Shown piece by piece: positions 61,719-64,000 of a stretch of DNA of 64,000 nucleotides (the first letter of the stretch is position 1; the number at the start of each line of letters is the position of its first letter). Under the pieces are notes generated by a model. It had not been told where the DNA came from and did not search any database. It saw only the letters and a list, made by a program, of their open reading frames with translations. Origin of the DNA: OMPR01 sp965183835 (GTDB taxonomy: Bacteria > Pseudomonadota > Alphaproteobacteria > Rhodobacterales > Rhodobacteraceae). A program made the translations under genes and the position numbers. The DNA lies in NCBI GenBank assembly GCA_965183835.1, contig CBCYME010000007.1, forward strand, positions 1-64,000. Direction: 5' to 3'.

Positions 61719-64000
61719 ATGAAACCTGCATTTGCGCTCTCTTTGTCGTTTGAAGGGATCTCGTTGTTGCACCGCACAGCGGGTGGCTGGCGCAGTGTCG
61801 GTGAAGTACCCGTTGATTCAGCCGATTTGCAGGCCGAACTGTCAAATCTGCGTGCGCGCGCCCTGACGCTAGACACTGTGCTCCAATGCAAAGTGATCAT
61901 CCCAGACGATCAGATTCGATATCTGTCCGTTGATGTCGGAGAGTTCCGCGGTGAAGCCGAGCAGAACATCCTAGAAAATGCGATTTCCAGTGCGACGCCC
62001 TACGGTCTGGAAGAACTGAAATATGATGTCGCAATGGATGGCCCCATCGCGCATATCGCTGCTGTAGCTCTCGATACGCTGTCCGAAGCCGAAGAGTTCG
62101 CCATACAGAACGGGTTTGAACCTGTCAGCTATGTGGCTGCACCGCGCAATGACACCTTTCCCGGCGAGCCATTTTTTGGCCCATCACGGATCACTCTCGG
62201 CTTAACCGGTAGCAATGCTGTTGAGCCAGATGGTGTGGCAGTCATGGATTTGGGGCCGGTTGAATTTCCAACACCAACACCGCCTGTAGTTTCAACGCGT
62301 CCGGCGGAGGCAGAGCCCTCTGACGCCCTCCCTCAAAAGGCGGAAACAAAGAAGCAGGCAAGCAAGCCTACTCCCGCCCCCAAAGCCACGACGCCTGAAC
62401 GTGAAATCAAAGTCGGGTTCAGCACCCGCAGAAGTGCCCCGCCTGCGGAACCTGTTGCCCCACAAGCCACACCCGATGTCCCGCCTGTGCAAAAGTCAAA
62501 GCAGGCCGTGCAAGATCACGACGCCCCCTCACCCAAGACGACATACACGGCGGCAGATGATCAGTCAGAGACTGGATTTTCCAGCAAACGCACCCCTGTC
62601 GCGGCAGCATCATCCAAAGTCAAACCGGCCCCATCCGAAACGCCCCCATCCGTTGCGCAACCGATTGCGGTTTCAGACACCGCACTTGATTTTGCGAGCC
62701 AAAAGAAACCCAAAGCTGCTGCTTCGCGCAATGAATCTGAACGCCTGACCGTTTTCGGTGCTCGCAAACCGCAAAAGGTTGGAGGCAAGCCAAAGTTTCT
62801 AGGGGTTATGCTAGCCGCTCTCTTGGTCTTATTTATTGCCGCCGTTGCAGGCTGGGCCGCCTTCTTTTCTGACACTGGGTTCCCGGGTTTGTCTCGTGAA
62901 CCAGACTCGTCCCCCACATCAGCTGAGCCACAGGACCCACCAGCCCCTGACGCACCGGATCCCGCTGCATCACAATCTGACGCAACTCCCGATCCCAAGC
63001 CCGAATTGCCCGATCTGGTTGCTTCTGTTCCACGCGAAGTGGATGGTCCATTTCAATCCAAAACACCTAGCTTGACGGATACCGACTCTGCTGTTCTGGA
63101 TGCGCTCCGGGTCAAGCCTCAGCAGGTTGAACTTGCCCCCGCGGAGCCGCTGGTCGGAGAAGCCCTTTATGCAGCAACCGGGATCTGGCCCCAAGCCCCC
63201 CAAAGCCCCCCCCCGCCGGGCATAATCGGTCTGGACGACCTCTATGTTGCATCGATTGATCGCACTGACTTGTTTCAAGATGCGATCGCGCTGCCTGCTT
63301 TGGGATCTTTTGATACGGACAAATCGATTGCTCGCTCAGCCTCTCCGGTTGCGGCTGGGTCTCGGTTTGAGCTTGATGCACGTGGTCTGGTCAAACCCAG
63401 CCCCCAAGGAACCTTGTCCCCCGATGGAATTCTAGTCCATCTCGGGCGGCCTCCCGTGGTTCCACCGACCCCACCTGTTCGGTTCGAAGTCGAGCCCGAG
63501 CAAGCTGACACCCAGCAAGACTATCTTGCGACGCTGCGCCCAAAACTCCGTCCAGAAAAGTTGCTAGAAAACAACGAGCGCGCACAGCTTGGTGGTTTGT
63601 CGCGCGCGGAACTGGCCAAGGAGCGACCGAAACTAAGACCAAAAGCACTGGCGACAGCCTACGCAAAAGCAGAGGCAGAGGCAGAGGCAGAGAAATCAGA
63701 TCCTGAAGCGCTCCCAGATGCGACCGCGACGGCAACTGCACTTGCTGTAGCGCGTTCGCCACTTCCCAAACGACGCCCCAAGGGGTTGGCCGCGCCCGTA
63801 AAGCGCAACACCAACTTAGGGTCCGTGGCCGGGCTTAGCGATGCACCCAATGCGCCAGAGCCGGGCACGTTTGTCGCCCGCTCGGTTACCCCCAAGAAAC
63901 CCTCTACGGCCTCGGTCGCGCGGCAGGCAACCATGGAAAATGCAATCAACTTGCGTCGCGTCAATCTGATCGGGGTATATGGCACCCCCGCCAATCGCCG
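61719..64000 (+). CDS. Large membrane protein with PilM/GspL-like start and PilP-like end (partial)
   Basis: At least 760 codons, running off the right edge. Residues 1-150 read like a PilM/GspL cytoplasmic domain (FEGISLLHRTAGGWRSVGEV; VIIPDDQIRYLSVDVGEF). Residues 180-355 are Pro/Ala/Lys-rich, a membrane helix lies at about 362-385 (FLGVMLAALLVLFIAAVAGW), and a long low-complexity region contains Arg-Pro-rich repeats (LRPKLRPEKL, ERPKLRPKAL) and a short (Ala-Glu)n run. The last visible motif, NLIGVYGTPANRR, matches the start of the PilP-like domain of the 89-residue protein at 30405. Known annotations as translation initiation factor are not supported. Confidence 0.75.
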   Translation, partial: MKPAFALSLSFEGISLLHRTAGGWRSVGEVPVDSADLQAELSNLRARALTLDTVLQCKVIIPDDQIRYLSVDVGEFRGEAEQNILENAISSATPYGLEELKYDVAMDGPIAHIAAVALDTLSEAEEFAIQNGFEPVSYVAAPRNDTFPGEPFFGPSRITLGLTGSNAVEPDGVAVMDLGPVEFPTPTPPVVSTRPAEAEPSDALPQKAETKKQASKPTPAPKATTPEREIKVGFSTRRSAPPAEPVAPQATPDVPPVQKSKQAVQDHDAPSPKTTYTAADDQSETGFSSKRTPVAAASSKVKPAPSETPPSVAQPIAVSDTALDFASQKKPKAAASRNESERLTVFGARKPQKVGGKPKFLGVMLAALLVLFIAAVAGWAAFFSDTGFPGLSREPDSSPTSAEPQDPPAPDAPDPAASQSDATPDPKPELPDLVASVPREVDGPFQSKTPSLTDTDSAVLDALRVKPQQVELAPAEPLVGEALYAATGIWPQAPQSPPPPGIIGLDDLYVASIDRTDLFQDAIALPALGSFDTDKSIARSASPVAAGSRFELDARGLVKPSPQGTLSPDGILVHLGRPPVVPPTPPVRFEVEPEQADTQQDYLATLRPKLRPEKLLENNERAQLGGLSRAELAKERPKLRPKALATAYAKAEAEAEAEKSDPEALPDATATATALAVARSPLPKRRPKGLAAPVKRNTNLGSVAGLSDAPNAPEPGTFVARSVTPKKPSTASVARQATMENAINLRRVNLIGVYGTPANR

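Noticed and set aside
63665..63692. Hexanucleotide GCAGAG repeat, considered as a phase-variation tract
   Set aside because: Changes in copies of a six-base unit keep the frame (Ala-Glu repeat), so it cannot switch expression on and off.
61719..64000. Translation initiation factor IF-2
   Set aside because: No GTPase G-motifs are present; the similarity is due to Pro/Ala/Lys-rich low-complexity sequence.

Overview
The window looks like chromosomal DNA of a marine alphaproteobacterium of the Rhodobacterales (Roseobacter group). This rests on protein relatedness recognised by eye (class II PyrC next to PyrE and DnaB, TatA-TatB-TatC, CvpA-PurF, form II CoxL-type molybdenum hydroxylase, TRAP and ABC importers), high GC with dense antisense open frames, and short intergenic gaps. 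No rRNA, tRNA, CRISPR array or prophage was seen.

Layout. 0-8.8 kb (minus strand): a molybdenum hydroxylase cluster with CoxL- and CoxS-like subunits, a molybdopterin-binding protein, an XdhC-type factor and CoxE/CoxD maturation proteins, interrupted by a YeeE/YedE sulfur-transport pair that has its own SqrR/BigR-like operator. 9-15.4 kb (plus): three related GT-A glycosyltransferases, one fused to a sulfotransferase-like domain, a separate sulfotransferase, and a frameshifted unknown gene. 15.4-30.7 kb (mostly plus): housekeeping genes pyrC (apparently frameshifted), pyrE, dnaB, alr, mlaE/mlaF with a small secreted protein between them, a PqiA-like protein, radA, cvpA, purF and a PilP-like small protein. 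30.7-37.3 kb: an SDR, a Rieske oxygenase, a DUF815 ATPase, an aldolase-II protein, tatABC, and a WYL regulator with a perfect inverted repeat upstream. 37.3-39.6 kb: tungstate importer tupBCA, with tupB frameshifted.

39.7-50.1 kb is the most coherent system: a reductive pyrimidine-degradation regulon. PreT-PreA (dihydropyrimidine dehydrogenase), dihydropyrimidinase and an M20-type N-carbamoyl amidohydrolase (beta-ureidopropionase role) are encoded with a four-part NMT1/THI5-type ABC importer, a small uncharacterised protein and a RutR-like TetR regulator. A perfect match to the E. coli RutR operator lies in the rutR/hydrolase divergent promoter. Degenerate matches lie upstream of preT and, unexpectedly, upstream of the CoxS/CoxL-type genes at 3.1 kb. 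50.2-54.7 kb: a double-cupin protein divergent from 3-hydroxyanthranilate 3,4-dioxygenase and a DctPQM TRAP transporter, with a palindrome between them. 54.7-56.7 kb: an outer-membrane protein gene split by a complete IS3-family element with a 4-bp target duplication; removing the element restores the frame exactly. 56.8-64 kb: a secreted unknown, a GT-A-like protein, an ABC six-helix domain without ATPase, metY, a SIMPL protein and the start of a large PilM-like/TM/PilP-like fusion that runs off the end.

Five apparent frameshifts occur in four otherwise well-conserved genes between 14.9 and 41.6 kb (one each in the unknown gene, pyrC and tupB, two in an ABC permease). As pyrC and an operonic permease are among them, either residual sequencing errors or recent gene decay must be considered.
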